From contig NC_091942.1 in the NCBI RefSeq assembly GCF_041260155.1, positions 5,688,501 through 5,752,500 on the forward strand: a stretch of 64,000 bases of DNA. The letters run 5' to 3'. This DNA is from Ptychodera flava. Taxonomy: Eukaryota; Hemichordata; Enteropneusta; Ptychoderidae. Position numbers and translations under genes: made by a program. The notes below the pieces were generated by a model. The model was not told the DNA's origin and did not search any database. It saw only the letters and a program-made list of their open reading frames with translations. Below are positions 34,922-47,690 of this stretch, in pieces (the first letter of the stretch is position 1; every line of letters starts with the position of its first letter).

Positions 34922-34924
<3 letters not shown>

Positions 34925-35346
34925 ACATGTAGCAGCTGTCTTTTTTTCACGACTCCCTTCCGAAAGACCACAAAGTTGGAGGGATTTTATTCTTCTCTTT
35001 GCTATTTAATTTGAGCGCAATGATGTTATGTTTCTCTAAGTTATAAATTTTTTCCCTTTTGTTTGATGTACTAGTTATTGTAGAAAATGAGCAAGACAAT
35101 GGGACCACATAGCATGTAGAGACGCCATGAAACTCTGATTGAGAGAGACCTTATCATAGTCACCATTCTGTTGCACAATGCAAGGTGATACACGATAAAA
35201 AACTTTGCGTGTTTTCATTTTCAAGACAACAAAAACAATAGAATTGTTGAGTTATTAACGCTTGTCGGGACATGACATCACCATTTGCATGTACAAACAA
35301 CGGCTGCTGAAAAACTATATTGCCTTTGATAGGAGAAATATAGTAC

Positions 35347-36054
35347 GGTGGCTTAATGAGACCACAGGAGTAATTGTTTTTCATACCTGCTATTATTTTA
35401 TTTCATACCTGTAATTTTTATTTCATGCCTGTATTTTTTTAGTTTTGTCACCTTTGAATCTACCTGTGCTGATCGCTGTCAGCCTTGGTCAAAAGCCTAC
35501 TGCCGCCTCAAATATGGCATTGTTGAAACCAACAAATATTTCTGTATACATTCGCTGCTCAGTTGTCCTCAGCATCGACAGTATTTTATTCACTTCACGC
35601 TGACAACTCTTGTTTTCCACACTGTGATACATAATAGGTGGCTGTCACAAGTCCTACATCATGAGCTGTCCTCATCGCCACCATTTCAGTAACTTTTCAA
35701 TTTCTTGCATAAAGTGAGTCTATTGCGAGTGTGTTCGGGTAGTGCATGTAGACAGAGAAACTTGTTGGATTCAAGAATGCTAAATTTTGGGCGAGAAGTC
35801 TGCTTTTGACCCAGGATGATGGAGATCAGTACTTGTGGGTTCAAAGGTCACAAAACTAAAAATAATTACAGGTATGCAAAAAAATTACAGGTATGAAATA
35901 AAAATTACTGGCATAAAAAATACAGGCATGAAATAAATATTACAGGTATGAAATAAAAATCACAGGCAGGAAATAACAATTACAGGTATAAAATAAAGTA
36001 ATTACAGGTATGAAATAAAAAATTACTTCGGTGGCCACAGTAAGCCACCGTAAT
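35347..36054. mobile_element. Foldback element with arrays of a 20-bp unit in both arms, copy 1
   Basis: Inverted ends GGTGGCTTAATGAG and (inverse) CAGTAAGCCACC. The left arm has units like TTTTTATTTCATACCTGTAA, and the right arm has the inverse unit ATTACAGGTATGAAATAAAA repeated about seven times. A unique core of about 420 bp lies between inverted AGTTTTGTCACCTTTGAA-type words. It ends about 160 nt before the ATG of VWD gene A. Confidence 0.8.
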
Positions 36055-36071
36055 GTAGTCAGCTACCTTGA

Positions 36072-36117
36072 TGACGTGTAAAAAAACAAAGAAGATGCGC
36101 CGCTGTAAGGTTTAAAA
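36072..36117 (+). promoter_or_regulatory. Candidate promoter elements of VWD gene A
   Basis: TGACGTG (36,072-36,078, CRE-like half) and TTTAAAA (36,111-36,117, TATA-like) lie about 140 and 100 nt before the ATG. Both words are conserved before gene B, and gene C has TGACGTCA plus TATAAAT at like distances. Confidence 0.4.
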
Positions 36118-36212
36118 CACTAGGAACGCTTGCTTTTACATGCCATACAGCGGTTTCTACAGACCGGCATCCATCTCTCAGAAATTGAAGGCACATAATT
36201 CTGTCGACTACA

Positions 36213-37354
36213 ATGGCGTTCGCAACTCTGCTTTGCTGTGCCTTTCTGTTCGGAGTATCTGCGTCTGCTACCATAAAAACACAAGAGGAACTTGATCAGG
36301 TATTTCACAAGCCGATATTATCTTCCTGGACGGCATCATTGGCTTGTATTGTTGTAATAGATCCAGGCCAAGAACAAATTTTGAAATACTATAAATGTCT
36401 AGTCCGAGACACGCATTTATCTTCAGATAGGAAGGTTGTTCATTCTGTAATTCTCTAACAACTTGCTGATTCTCGTTAACAGTAATGTAGTCCGTCTACT
36501 ACATTATGAGCTGTTAACGGGTTATTTGGTCAGGGGGATAAGCCCCCACGTTGGTGATCGGCAGAACAAATTAATGAAGGGAATTAGGGAGGCCAATTAA
36601 TAGATATGGACTGTTTTCTTTGAAATACTATCCAGAGATAGCTAGGGTAAAGTAATAGGCACACACTAGACACAGGTAAGGCTTGTATATTAAAAAATAA
36701 TACATAACATTTATTGGTCATATTCATAACTTCTGGACGAATATTGCTTGCCATACCCTGTGGGAGCCGTGAATGTTTATGACCTTACTAAAAAAATTCT
36801 GAATTGAATAAAATAAGTCGCGACGAAATAATCTGCCGCTTTGAAATGTAACACGCTGAAATTTCCTGAAATGTGTTGCCGTAAACAGGAACATCTTACA
36901 AAGTGAAATTAACACAAAGGAGCAAGAGGATGAACACCGAGAATACATTTTCTCTTCGTCTTAACAGGTACCATTTGTCTTGCTGTCCGATTGGATAGAC
37001 GCAAAGCTAGCGGCAAAGCAGGGTAACCCGGCCAAACGACAGATATCAGGCGATGACGATGACGAGCTTCCAACTGGTAATGTACTTTACAATCTTATCT
37101 AAAATCGCGGCTTCGCATAAAAGCTTTTTACTTTTTCTGCGAAGTCGATATCATCGCCTACTATACATTCGTTTTATGAATTCGTGTCTTGAGTTCTCTT
37201 GTCTTTTTTTTCCAATATACGATCGAGGAACGGGTCTCTGTTGTCATGTTCAGGCAGAACAACAACTGTTCGCATCACAAATATGAAATCAGATGAAAGC
37301 TGAGTTGCAGTTGACATTTTCTTTTTTAAAAAAGCCACAATGAATCGTCAACTC

Positions 37355-37399
<45 letters not shown>

Positions 37400-40300
37400 G
37401 TCGTATTAATTTAAAATGGGATTTAAACATTATCTTTAAAGCATGGCTTTGATCATTAAATAGATATAAATTAAAAATAAAATAACACATCCAATCATTA
37501 TATCAAAACAGCTCTCGGTCTTCAATTTACATGTCAGAAATCAAAGTCGCTGTAACACGTTGCAAACATATCAGGTGAAATTCCCATGTTCTTTCGTTAA
37601 GTAATAACTATTTTCATTTTTTTAATATCATTCAAACATGTGTTTCGTCAAAAGCTTCGTAAACATCCTCGTAAAAAGGAATTGGCTTCTTTGTGTACTT
37701 GCCGCAAATGTGATTTGTCAGGGTGGCACACTTACTATGATCAGCTTATTTCGTATCCCCAGTTGCTGAAATAGAGGGGCGGTATGAGCTCGAGCAGCAG
37801 AGAATGTAATATTAAGGCGGGCAACTTTTTTTCTGTAGGATAGGTTGGAGTAAAGAACTGAATGTATTCACCCAGATCTCAATACAGTAACAAATATGGG
37901 GTAAAATAATGAAATATTGCTATGGGACGATATGACGAGTTTTAGAAATAACTATAACTATTGGGGTGATTAATTTCCTAAGTTTATCAATGAGAGCCTT
38001 CCAAGTCTTGCGCTAATCTGATTGTCGACGATACACTGCCATGGCTACCAGTCTTCCATCAACACTCAAGCTGCCCTCAGTATTAACCAGCCACTGGTTT
38101 GTCTTCATATCGACCTATATAATTGAGATCTTGTTGTTTTAGTTAATAATTTCACTGTTATCGACGACTGCTGGGTTCTTTAACCTTTGTGTTGGATAAA
38201 GCTCCTTCGTAACATACATACATTCATTCATACATACATACATACACACATACATACACACATACATACATACATACATACATACATACATACATACATA
38301 CATACATACATACATACATACATAAAATATGGATAGCTACATTTGCAAAAGTAAAAGTGACTGAAATTCCCGTAAAAAGAGTTGAACTGTCGATATCAGC
38401 GAACTACATTATGCTTCCTTTATCGCTCAGAACCAACTATCATCTACCAGACCTACAGAACTTGTAACTACATACTTTTATTGGCCATCGATTTCACGGC
38501 AACAGAAGAGGGAAGTTACGTCTTTGAAGGAGGTAACATGTCATACTCTTTCTACAACACAAGTGATCCCCCTGCATCTCCAAACTACACGGTCGTTCAA
38601 CAGGATCCCATAGGGTTCCCACCTTATCCGACCTTCGTCACAGAGTGGTCAGGTGAACACCCTCCATGCACCAACCTCACGATCCTCGTTAACTTGACTA
38701 ACGCCGATGGAACTCTTACCAGAAATGCAAGTTTCATACGAAGCACTGGTGAGTGAATTTCGAAGAGTTAGCTTAAGGCAATTTTTCCCTTGGAATCGAT
38801 ATCTGTCACCAAATGTTCTTCTCAGGGGGGCGGGGGGGGGGCGGAAGTGCGCTCAAAAATTTTATGCATACGACCAATGTAAACATTGTATCCAAGGTAC
38901 TAGTTGCTAAGTAAAGAAAGATAAAACATGTTTGTCATGATTTACTTTGTAAACTTTAAATGTTGCAGCTATAGTTACGTTATGCATTTAGGTATGGTGC
39001 ATGAAAAACATTGTTTGTTCAGAAGAAAATAGCGCAGGTGCATTTCCGATGACCCCTGACTTTAAGTCACAAGGTATCAGAGCATATCGGCCTGAGGGAC
39101 CACCAACACGCGCATGACAAGAGAACCTCGTTGCGCTCGACCTCAAATACAAAATTTCCCTACCCGAAGACGACAGTTTGGAAGTGTGAAAATAAGACCA
39201 TGAAATATAATTTTAACTTCCCTAAAAAGTAACTTACTATTTGGAACAACCGCAGCTGATTTTGAGAATGTTTTAGGGTAATTGAATGGTGACGTAATGT
39301 TGATTTCATTTACAAATATAATCTCATCTGCTTTTCTTTTTACATTACACACTTGTTTTTGTGAGGAATTTGTGATATTGCAACATTGAGCTATACGACA
39401 CCTAACACTTTTTAGAAATTTTAAATGTGAAAATCCAATTATCCCAAATTAGTTCCAATCGTGTTCACAGGTATTTTAAATGCATATATGTCATTTCACT
39501 GTATTTCCAACATAGTCAATATTTTAAATATTTTATATTTTAAATACAACAGCTGTTAAAAAATGTCTAACCGCCAAAAATTTAAATTTCCACTCCCGTC
39601 CACAAGTTTTTATCTCTCCCTAATAAATATCCTGCTTTCCACCAAAACACTCCCTATTAATTGCTATTTACTCACTACAAAAATTACAACTGCCATCTCT
39701 TTGCCACCTGATTTTCCTCTGCCTATCGTTAAACTCTCGAAGACAACAAAGTCGTTATCCAATATAGGCGCAATCGGAGATTTCATCACCACCTCATAGA
39801 TCTGGTTCAGCCCGGCGTCGTCACGGTCAATCTGACTTTATTTACAATACCAGACAATCCTAAAGACTCGTCAAATCGCAAGTAAATATCCGAAATATCG
39901 GAAATTTTCCTTCCTCACTTATCTGCCTTAACAATCCTAATTTCAATACTTTATAGCCTAGTAGCTGAAAATATCGGATATCACATGAAAGTGCAATGTC
40001 GCGGTATCCTGGTGTCTACTCTCAATGCCGTTGAGCATGACGTCATCGACGTGTAAGATATGATTCTGGGTTTCAGTGAATTAAAGCAGGTATATTACAA
40101 TACTGCCGCATAGGCGGCTTTGTTCGACCGCGAAACATGGCGCGATACGACATTCTAAATTTATCATTGTGGTATACCTATAAATATATGGTATTACGAA
40201 GCACAGTCTTTCCTCATTTTGTGGAGGGACAGTTGCAAAAGTTATGACATAGGGACCGCGGTACTAAGCGTAAACAAATCTCAACCTCCTTATATGAGAA

Positions 40301-43300
40301 AGAAAATTCATCGACTGTCTATTTCATAGACCCTGTAGCTAGAATCCGTAAGTATAACTGTATGTCGTGCTTGATTTAGAAACGCACTGTACATTACTCA
40401 ATAATCAGTCTTCCTGACTCTCGTTCAAGTTTTATTAAAACATATAACGAAAATACTGAATAGTTTTTTAATATTATGAGTAAATAAATCGTGATTTCTA
40501 CCACATGCGATGAAACTAGCATCGAATGGAGTACAAGTGTCAGTATGATTTTAGAAGTAATACATGTACAAATGTATTTCAACACTAAACCATGCCATGC
40601 CTTACGATCTGGCAGGCAGCTATAACGAGGCAGTGTCATAAATGCCGCTGTTACTGAACTAAACTCAAAACTTTCATAGATCGAGAGCGCAGAAAAGGAG
40701 CGCACAATTGGAGAGCAGACTGACAGTTCAGAATGGGAGTGCAAATCGATAGCGCGGATTGAAATGCACTAGCGCAGATTGTAGTGCAGACTATCGATTT
40801 CTGATCTCTCGCAAATGCCTGTTTGAACCTTTTTACTGTGTACGTTCGTTTACTCGAGCTGTGAAAGAAATACCGAGTTAAAAAACACACTTCTATATCT
40901 ATTGGACAACGCTCCTTGTCCATTCAGCTCTATCAGTTTTAGAATCCCTGAAGGGATAATTCTGCAATGGTAATTCAATTAATGAGAAACTTTCACAGTT
41001 TCTTTGAGAGGGCTGGCCGGGGCCTCTCCTCGATTGCGGTGTACGCTACGCTGTTACCGAACCTACGGTGGAAGTGTCTAGCCTTACACTGTAAGAAAAG
41101 AGAAGACCAAGACAAGAGAGAGGGGAATCATATGGAAAGTTTCGTAGCACTATTAGGTATACAATGCAAGATGCAAGGTCATGAATATTCCAAATTGATA
41201 AAGACCATTAGCATAAAATTTTAATACCGAAGCAATGCTCATTAATGTAATCTGCATAAATGAATATTAATGTACGTCGCATCTTGCACTAATAGGAAGT
41301 GCATGGTTTTCAAGGTAGAATGCGCCCTGGGGACAAATATTCGGACACTCAAACTTTTACAATTCTTTATCTCATATATCATGTGTGGAGGTTGTCTCAG
41401 TTTTTCGAAAATCGAAAATCTCATTTTTCTACATAGCATTAACGCAGGGGCGGCGGCCATTTTGAATTTCAGACATCGGTAAATCTTGGGTAATTTGTTT
41501 CTCTAGAACCAAATTTGCACGGTGATCCCCAATTTTTATTCGTTATTTTGAAAAAAGGGAAGTTGAAAGATTCCTTGAGGAAAGTTTGAGCAAAAGTTCA
41601 AGTCTTTTATCGACGTGTCAGTAGATGTGAATTGCAAGTTAAACTTTGCATCACGTGACTACTAACTTGGTTTTCTGGTCGTTTTATCTTCTGTAATGTA
41701 CAGCCTGTCCTTGTAAGGATGGTGATATGAAAGGGGATCCTCACATAACTACACTTGATGGCTTTAGGTACAACATTAATGGACCGTGTGACTACACGCT
41801 ATTGCAAGACTGCATACACACGCCCCCAAAGTGGAAAATAATCGTGACCAACGGGCAAGCAATCGCAAGCTCGGGTAGACGACGATTAGAATGTGCGCGG
41901 TTGGTCATGAATACATCCGACGTCGAGTTATTTCAGAATGGAGATGTCAAAGTATGCATTCTACATTGTTATTCTGCATTTTAAATCTTTCCTCCAATCT
42001 AAATAGTTCTTTTAAAACACACGCCAAGAGTAAAGGTAGATCTCTGTATACGTGATTTTATGTAGCGTTATGGTTAGCCTAACTGCCACTCCTGTCGAGA
42101 TATGAATTCGTCGTGCGAGATCTAAAATAAAACGCAGCGTCTTTTTTTCACCATTGACCCATGACAAAGACAGAAAATATTCAAAATATCTAACCGCTAT
42201 CCATTTGCTGAATGATTTTAAAGACGATTGAAGATGTCACCTTGTTTTCTCTAGGACGCGGTAATCAGGTGATTGACGTTCCGAAATTTCAGTCAATTAA
42301 TATCCAATTGCAAAGCTTACGGCGAATTGTTATCGAAACCACAGACAAATAGAAGAAACAGACTCGCAACGCAGCATGGCTTTTGTTCCATAGTCGTCTC
42401 GGTAGACTATTTATATGGCTTTTCATATTAAAATGAGCTTCACAGGTGTTAGATTTTTTTGAGTCCTTTGTTCGTGGTTGATAATTGCACAAGAATATGC
42501 AAAAAGTACGACGAGATGGCATCGTGCTGCCAGTCGCGTAGCAACCATACTTACTTTGTGAACTCTCAGGGCAGAAACACTGCTTTAAGCCAATGAAAAC
42601 ATAACACGCCCACAGTTTCATAAACACGTCCTTCAATGACCAACTTTTAATAGACGATATGACTGACCGGAAACCATTGAGTAAAACAAGACAGTATCGA
42701 TAGAAGATTTTCAAATTTGGTTGAAAGACACTCGTTATATATTCATAAAAATGTGAGAGGGAGTTTTAAAATGGTAAAACTCACGTTCCCGAAGCTCAAA
42801 ACTTTCCCGTCTTCGCCAGCACGCCGATTCCACTCAGCACCACATGACAACAATAACACAAACTTTGCCGAACATACTTTCGCTTAAAAATTGGCGAAAA
42901 TCCGGAAACTACCGAAGGCTGCAACCTGAGGCGAGGCGAACATGGATGACTCACATAGCCGCTTCACGATTTGAACAATACCCGTTGCGAGTCTGTTTCT
43001 ATTTGTCTGTGTCGAAACCAGTGACATTACGCGTTGTGGCAAATATCATTATCGAAGGAGATAAGTAATCATCATGTAAAATTGTGTGTCATAGCGTCTG
43101 TTGTTATACTCAGTTTATTGTCACCCTTACACAGGTGAATGGTGTGAGCGTTTCCTCTGTGAAGTCGTTGTTCGTTATGGTGAACGGCTTGATGAACGTA
43201 GTTACCGAAACCCCTGACAAGAAAGGAAAAGTAGTGATACCGTATGATGACACATTTTTCCTCGCTGTTGAAGAGCACTACCAGCTGAAACTTGGACTGA

Positions 43301-44243
43301 AAGATGATTACTATAAAGGAAAAACGTGTGGTCTCCTTGGTAACAACAACGGGGATCGAAAAGATGATTTGTACATCAAAGGCCAGCGAAATACAAACGT
43401 CACCGCTTTCACGGAGTATTGGAAGGTGCCAAATAGGTAAGTTAGATTTACCTCATGACTTTAACTAATGTCGAAGTTTGTTTTGCACAATGGAGGAAAT
43501 GTGAACCCTTGTAAAAACTGCACCTAGAAAGTTAGAATCAATGGAACTATCGTAGTATCTACTCACAATGACTGTATGTCACATGTTGGTATAGTAATGA
43601 ACAGCACGTTACAAAATTAACAGAAGAGAAAATATAAATTTACCCTTTTCCTGCATATGGCAGAGAAAAAAACAAGCAAACAAAATATGCTGCCAGTAAC
43701 GGGGTTAATGCTGCCATACCCACTCTATTCATCCCCCTTAAATCAAACTGAGTTTTCTTAATACATAAAAGTCACCGACAGTCTAACCAAGAATCTGTCG
43801 AGGAGTCAGAGCCATGAAAAACCCGTAAGCCGGATCAATAGGAGAGTTATAGAGATGTTGAGTGGGGAGGTCACAGTCAGCATGTTATGTACGCTCTAAG
43901 AGTTCAAAATTTGTCTGCCATTGGGATATTGCCATGCCAGAGGTAGTCTTGATTCGTGAACAGAGTAGAGACTCTCATGTCTTCAAGGTTAACTCAACTG
44001 TATTTCGGAAGTGTAGAATTACATATCGCCAGAGATAGGGCGGGATGGGCCCTCTTTCTCCCGTACTTGTTTGTGGTATCATCGAAATCTTGTTTTTTTA
44101 CACAATACATAAAAGGTGAGGTCTAAATTGGCTCATATTGGGTCACAAATATTCACTTATCATGAAAGCTTCCGATGAGACTAATTATTTCTTTTCCATT
44201 TTTTCATTCATGAAGCTGTCGTGTTGAGAAATTAAAGATCTAA
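36213..44243 (+). CDS. VWD gene A: secreted protein with Fn3-like and single VWD domain, six exons
   Basis: Proposed exons: 36213-36299, 36968-37076, 38431-38748, 41704-41951, 43135-43436, 44216-44243. The total is 1092 nt, 363 residues, with intron phases 0, 1, 1, 0, 2. Exon 1 is a signal peptide (MAFATLLCCAFLFGVSASA). Exon 2 holds a pro-region ending NPAKRQISGDDDDE, with a Lys-Arg processing site and an acidic run. Exon 3 is the N-terminal sandwich-like domain (TCNYILLLAIDF... PPCTNLTILVNLTNADGTLT) with several N-glycosylation sites. Exons 4 and 5 form one VWD domain: CPCKDGDMKGDPHITTLDGF and TCGLLGNNNGDRKDDLY. Exon 6 (SCRVEKLKI) supplies the closing Cys. Exons 1-5 are well supported by splice signals and by the same layout in gene B. 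A TAA one codon past exon 5 is the alternative end. Function unknown; extracellular. Confidence 0.85.
37350..37402. repeat. (TCTG)n/(TC)n microsatellite in intron 2 of VWD gene A
   Basis: TCTG units followed by CTCTCTCT. Confidence 0.92.
38211..38326. repeat. (CATA)n microsatellite in intron 2 of VWD gene A
   Basis: About 115 bp of CATA/CACA units, ending 105 nt before exon 3. Gene B has the matching array at 53,135-53,310, so the array is older than the duplication. Confidence 0.95.
38835..39070. mobile_element. TTAA-flanked MITE family M3, copy 2, in intron 3 of VWD gene A
   Basis: Carries GGAAGTGCGCTCAAA, ACGACCAATGTAAAC and CTTTAAATGTTGCAGCTATA, as in the copy at 21.0 kb. The matching place in gene B (53,830-53,950) holds only a shortened version. 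Confidence 0.6.
39240..39465. mobile_element. MITE family M1, copy 4, in intron 3 of VWD gene A
   Basis: Core GAGCTATACGACACCTAACA and right end AAATTAGTTCCAATCGTGTT. The left end is worn. Gene B has no copy here but has one in intron 4. The stretch 39,466-41,220 belongs to gene A only and shows nothing recognisable. Confidence 0.7.
41311..41610 (-). mobile_element. TTAA-type MITE family M2, inverted copy in intron 3 of VWD gene A
   Basis: Starts AAGGTAGAATGCGCC, then GGGGACAAATATTCGGACAC, and ends AAAGTTTGAGCAAAAGTTCA, i.e. in minus orientation. The flanks match those of the plus-oriented copy in intron 3 of gene B (54,080-54,384). Confidence 0.8.
42335..43023. mobile_element. Insertion with ~28-bp inverted repeats in intron 4 of VWD gene A
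   Basis: The inverted words ACAGACAAATAGAAGAAACA with GACTCGCAACG (about 42,340-42,372) and CGTTGCGAGTC with TGTTTCTATTTGTCTGTG (about 42,984-43,013) bracket about 690 bp absent from gene B. Type not recognised. Confidence 0.5.
44216..44243 (+). other. Proposed last coding exon of VWD gene A
   Basis: 28 nt after a pyrimidine-rich tract and ATGAAG acceptor. With the AG of exon 5 it reads SCRVEKLKI-stop. The same place in gene B is also 28 nt and reads SCRVQEVII-stop, with the Cys kept. Confidence 0.4.
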
Positions 44244-44891
44244 CCCATAATTAAAGAATCGGCAACCGACGCTGACAAACTGGAAACGACCCCAACAGAC
44301 CGGAAACAACCACCGAAATCTCGTACAAGAGTCTGACTACAGCAGCTGAGTGATCCTGAGCATAGGCCTCATCCTGAAGACATGAAGTGATACTGAAGAA
44401 GGTGATAAATCGTCCCTTCAACTGGAAAAGAATTACGAGTATATTATAGAATATAGAACCTCCTTGCCATTTCATTGCACTTGGAAAATATCACTCGTCT
44501 TCCTTGTGAGTTTATGGGCTGGGGTATAATTTGTCTGTACTACAGGAAGACTTATCACACTGTACAACCTTAGCTTTCTAGGTTGACCCTTTCCTTAGGT
44601 ACTAGTATGTTCAAATATTGTCTTTTATTGAGCAATCCGTGCATGACGACACACCATAGCTACTTCGCTATCCGTCATGTGACTACATCGAATGAAAGGG
44701 CCCATGTCCTTGAGAAATTTAAAAAGTAGTCATTTAAATTGAAAAGCAATTATAATCTATTGTGAGTAGAGTTTAAGAAATGTTAATATAAAGACTATTG
44801 GCTTGCAAACGTTCTTATTTTGGTTTCCATGACGGTTTCCATGACGACGTTCCTTCATTAGGCAAACGTCGACGATCATCCCTGACAACTT

Positions 44892-44897
44892 AATAAA
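44892..44897 (+). terminator. Candidate poly(A) signal of VWD gene A
   Basis: AATAAA within TTAATAAAACAATTTT, about 650 nt after the proposed stop. The same words occur after gene B at 57,795. Confidence 0.35.
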
Positions 44898-45204
44898 ACA
44901 ATTTTCATCAGATCTTTCTAATTCTGTGTCTTTTTGATGTTAACTTACTGTTCTTCTCATCGGTAACTTTAGATGTTTTACTAAATTCTGAATAAAGGAA
45001 TTCGAAGGGGAAAACTGCCTTGTGGTCTGACGGTTTATTTCCTTATATTATCGTCTGTCTGTTTGTCTGTTTCGTTTTCCTGATAATAAGCATTTGGAAC
45101 ATGAGGTTCCTTTAAGATAGTACGCGCCTCCAAATTGCGTCTTCCACTTTTGCTCAAATTTGCCATGCGGAAACTTTAAATCATTTCCTTTCTTCACCTA
45201 TTTG

Positions 45205-47690
45205 ACGCCCCCTGATGAAGGCTGAGTGGGTTTATTTGTGGGCATGCTGTTCAGGGCTTATATTGCTCCGTTGACTGTGATTGGGCCATCAAAGGACGTC
45301 TTCTCAAAATCACTTGACTTGGGAAGACTGACTCTCTTATAAAAGTCAGTAATAGAGTTCGGGTCGTTCTTATTTTGTCTGCTACTGTAAAGCGTGGAGT
45401 AAACAGACTTGAGCTCTTCTAAAATGTCAGGGAAATTTATAATTTCCCCGCTATCATTGTTTACAATCTGCGTAATATGTGATTTCTAGAGTTTGCCTTT
45501 TCAAGACCTAAAAGTACTTTGTGTTCTTTTCTCCCTACTCATATCAGTTTGACCTCGAACGGATTATATTACCTTCAATTTTGTGATCCCATTCCAACTG
45601 TAATTCTTTTCTAACGCCTTCAATTTCAGCGTTAGCGGTAGATTCTTCTATTTAAGAAATTTTCTTAAATAGAAGAATCTACCGCTAACGCTGACTCTAA
45701 ATACGTGAGCTTAGACTCAAGCTCTTCAATACTGTCCTTTCTGGCTTTCGCCTTTTGTCATCAGTCAGGTTTAAAGATGACTTTTTCCATATCACAGGAT
45801 TGCCCCCTTGTCTATCTAAATTTACACCTATTGCCATATTGTGGTCCCCTCCCCATATTACCTCTCTATCTGGTTCTATATCTATATTACGAATCATTTC
45901 ATCAATGTGCAAAAGGTAGGAAGCATGCTCTTCTTCATTATTTGGGCCATAGCAAATGATCAACAAAAATGGCTTATCAAAACTGTCAACTGAAATAATA
46001 ATAGTTCTGTCCTCATCGTCAGTGTCAACCATCTTAATCAAAATTAAAGTAGATATTTCTAAGAATAATGGTAACGCATCTGCTATTTGGGGAACCGTGC
46101 GAGAAAATTAAGTCGCTTGGAAGTAAGCTGGGCCACATCAACTCGTCTTTTTGGACACTATGAGTCTCTGGCAAAAAAATAATATTGGGATTTTTCTTAC
46201 TCAACAACTGAAAAACCCCTTTTCTCTTCTTATAATTGGCTATACCACGAACATTAAGGAAATAACATTGAAATTCTTCGTCATCAAAACTAATTAGAAA
46301 TGTGACACAACAATCCGTAAATCTCTTCTTCAAAATTTCTTGGGCTCCCGAATTTTACACACATACGAAAAAGAAAAAAAACTCTGACTTCTACAGCGAA
46401 ATCCGAAAAAAAAGAAAAACAAAAAAAAGCAACAGCAACGACAAAAAAAAAAACAAAAGGGAAAAATTAAGGCACAAACATGGCTTAAAGGCATATGTTA
46501 CACAATGATGAACCGACGTCATGGCCTAATAGTACACCAACCAAACAGAATAACCTATGTGAAATCCAGTGGCAGTTGTCAGCTGCCAAAAGCGGTTTAC
46601 GCTGAGAAACACCAAATACGACCTAACAGAGGCACGTTTAACTTACGGTCGATATCGAAAACAGAACTCTCACATGATTGCAGATCTGTATGATCATGGA
46701 GGAGGAGATACGGTCTCCAAAGTACCAAGTCAGTTACATATACACAGCACATTCCGTCGAACGGTTAACTCTATGGCTGGCTATATTGTGATTTTTGCGG
46801 TGGAGATTGTACAACTTGTTGTTAATGAAGAGCTGACCATTTATGAATCTAACTGTCTTCTTCTCGTGGTATGCTTTATCCATTACCTTCAGAGGGCTCT
46901 GTTTGACTTTGTAATCCGCATAGTAAAGGTTCGTTTTCACAAAAATCTCCGTATCTTCGAGAACTGTACGTAACGCCAGTTACTCAATATAACACTTCTT
47001 TGTACCAGAAGAGGGAGTTTAGCAATTATGTGCCGCGGTTTCCTTCAGGTGCCTTCGTTTTCCCGGTTCTTGCTTGGAGCACGGTGGGCATTGACAATCA
47101 ATATGTCCCCCACTTTGTGAATTTTTCGGCCGCTAGCTTCTTCACAATATCAATGAAATCTTCACCTTTTCTTTCAGGTATTCCCAAATGCGGAGATTAC
47201 AAATTTAAGGCAGATTTCTCGACCGATTCTATTCTTTTTGTGGATGCTTGTAATTCAGCCCGCAAAGTCGCCATCTCTTTCAGAAGATTTTTGATTATGG
47301 ACTTCCACTTGTTCTATGTCGTCGTCAGCAAACTGCATGGCTTTATAGCGCTCACCATATTTCGCTTCTATGACTTCCATTCTACTTGACAATGTCGTTG
47401 TTCGACGATAATAGTTAATACGCTTTCTGAAATCGTTCGCACCTTTTGTTCTAAATCATGCAGACATTCTTTCACTATGGATTTAGCAAAGCGGGAGACA
47501 TGCTGCTTTCTTCGCTCACCTCACGTAAAAGGCAAAGGTGTGCTGTCGCCATCTTGAAAGTACGTTGCATTTCCTGGCTGTCAGCGCCAACTTTTTTGAT
47601 TTATTACGACGTCCACTTGCCATACCAATCGAGAAAACCTCGATAGAGAGGTTGCTGGTGAGCGTTCAGTTATTATGGCCGGGGTGGGCC
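45205..47690 (-). mobile_element. L1/Tx1-type LINE, minus strand, decayed
   Basis: Reading leftward on the minus strand. ORF1 (about 47,620-46,730) has MASGRRNKSKKLALTARKCN and, further on, GIPERKGEDFIDIVKKLAAE with IVNAHRAPSKN, the L1-ORF1 RNA-binding pattern. ORF2 starts near 46,330: the endonuclease part has FLNVRGIANYKKRKGVFQLL, PNIIFLPETHS and WGGDHNMAIGVNLDRQGG. A later piece (about 45,540-45,210) has VLLGLEKANSR and a worn ITVNGAI stretch, just before the RT. The RT itself is missing. Many frame breaks. Confidence 0.75.
45627..45693. repeat. Perfect 67-bp palindrome inside the LINE remnant
   Basis: Two 33-nt arms with a 1-nt spacer: CAGCGTTAGCGGTAGATTCT on the left and its exact inverse AGAATCTACCGCTAACGCTG on the right. 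It lies in the ORF2 segment after the endonuclease. Confidence 0.95.

Noticed and set aside
43437-43440. Ending genes A and B right after exon 5 (read-through stop)
   Set aside because: Not excluded, but all three genes have a good phase-2 donor here and the VWD fold expects a further Cys, so a short last exon is preferred.
46302-46973. Plus-strand frames over the LINE, including a Lys-rich one
   Set aside because: Antisense shadows of the L1/Tx1-type LINE and of its A/T-rich spacer between ORF1 and ORF2.
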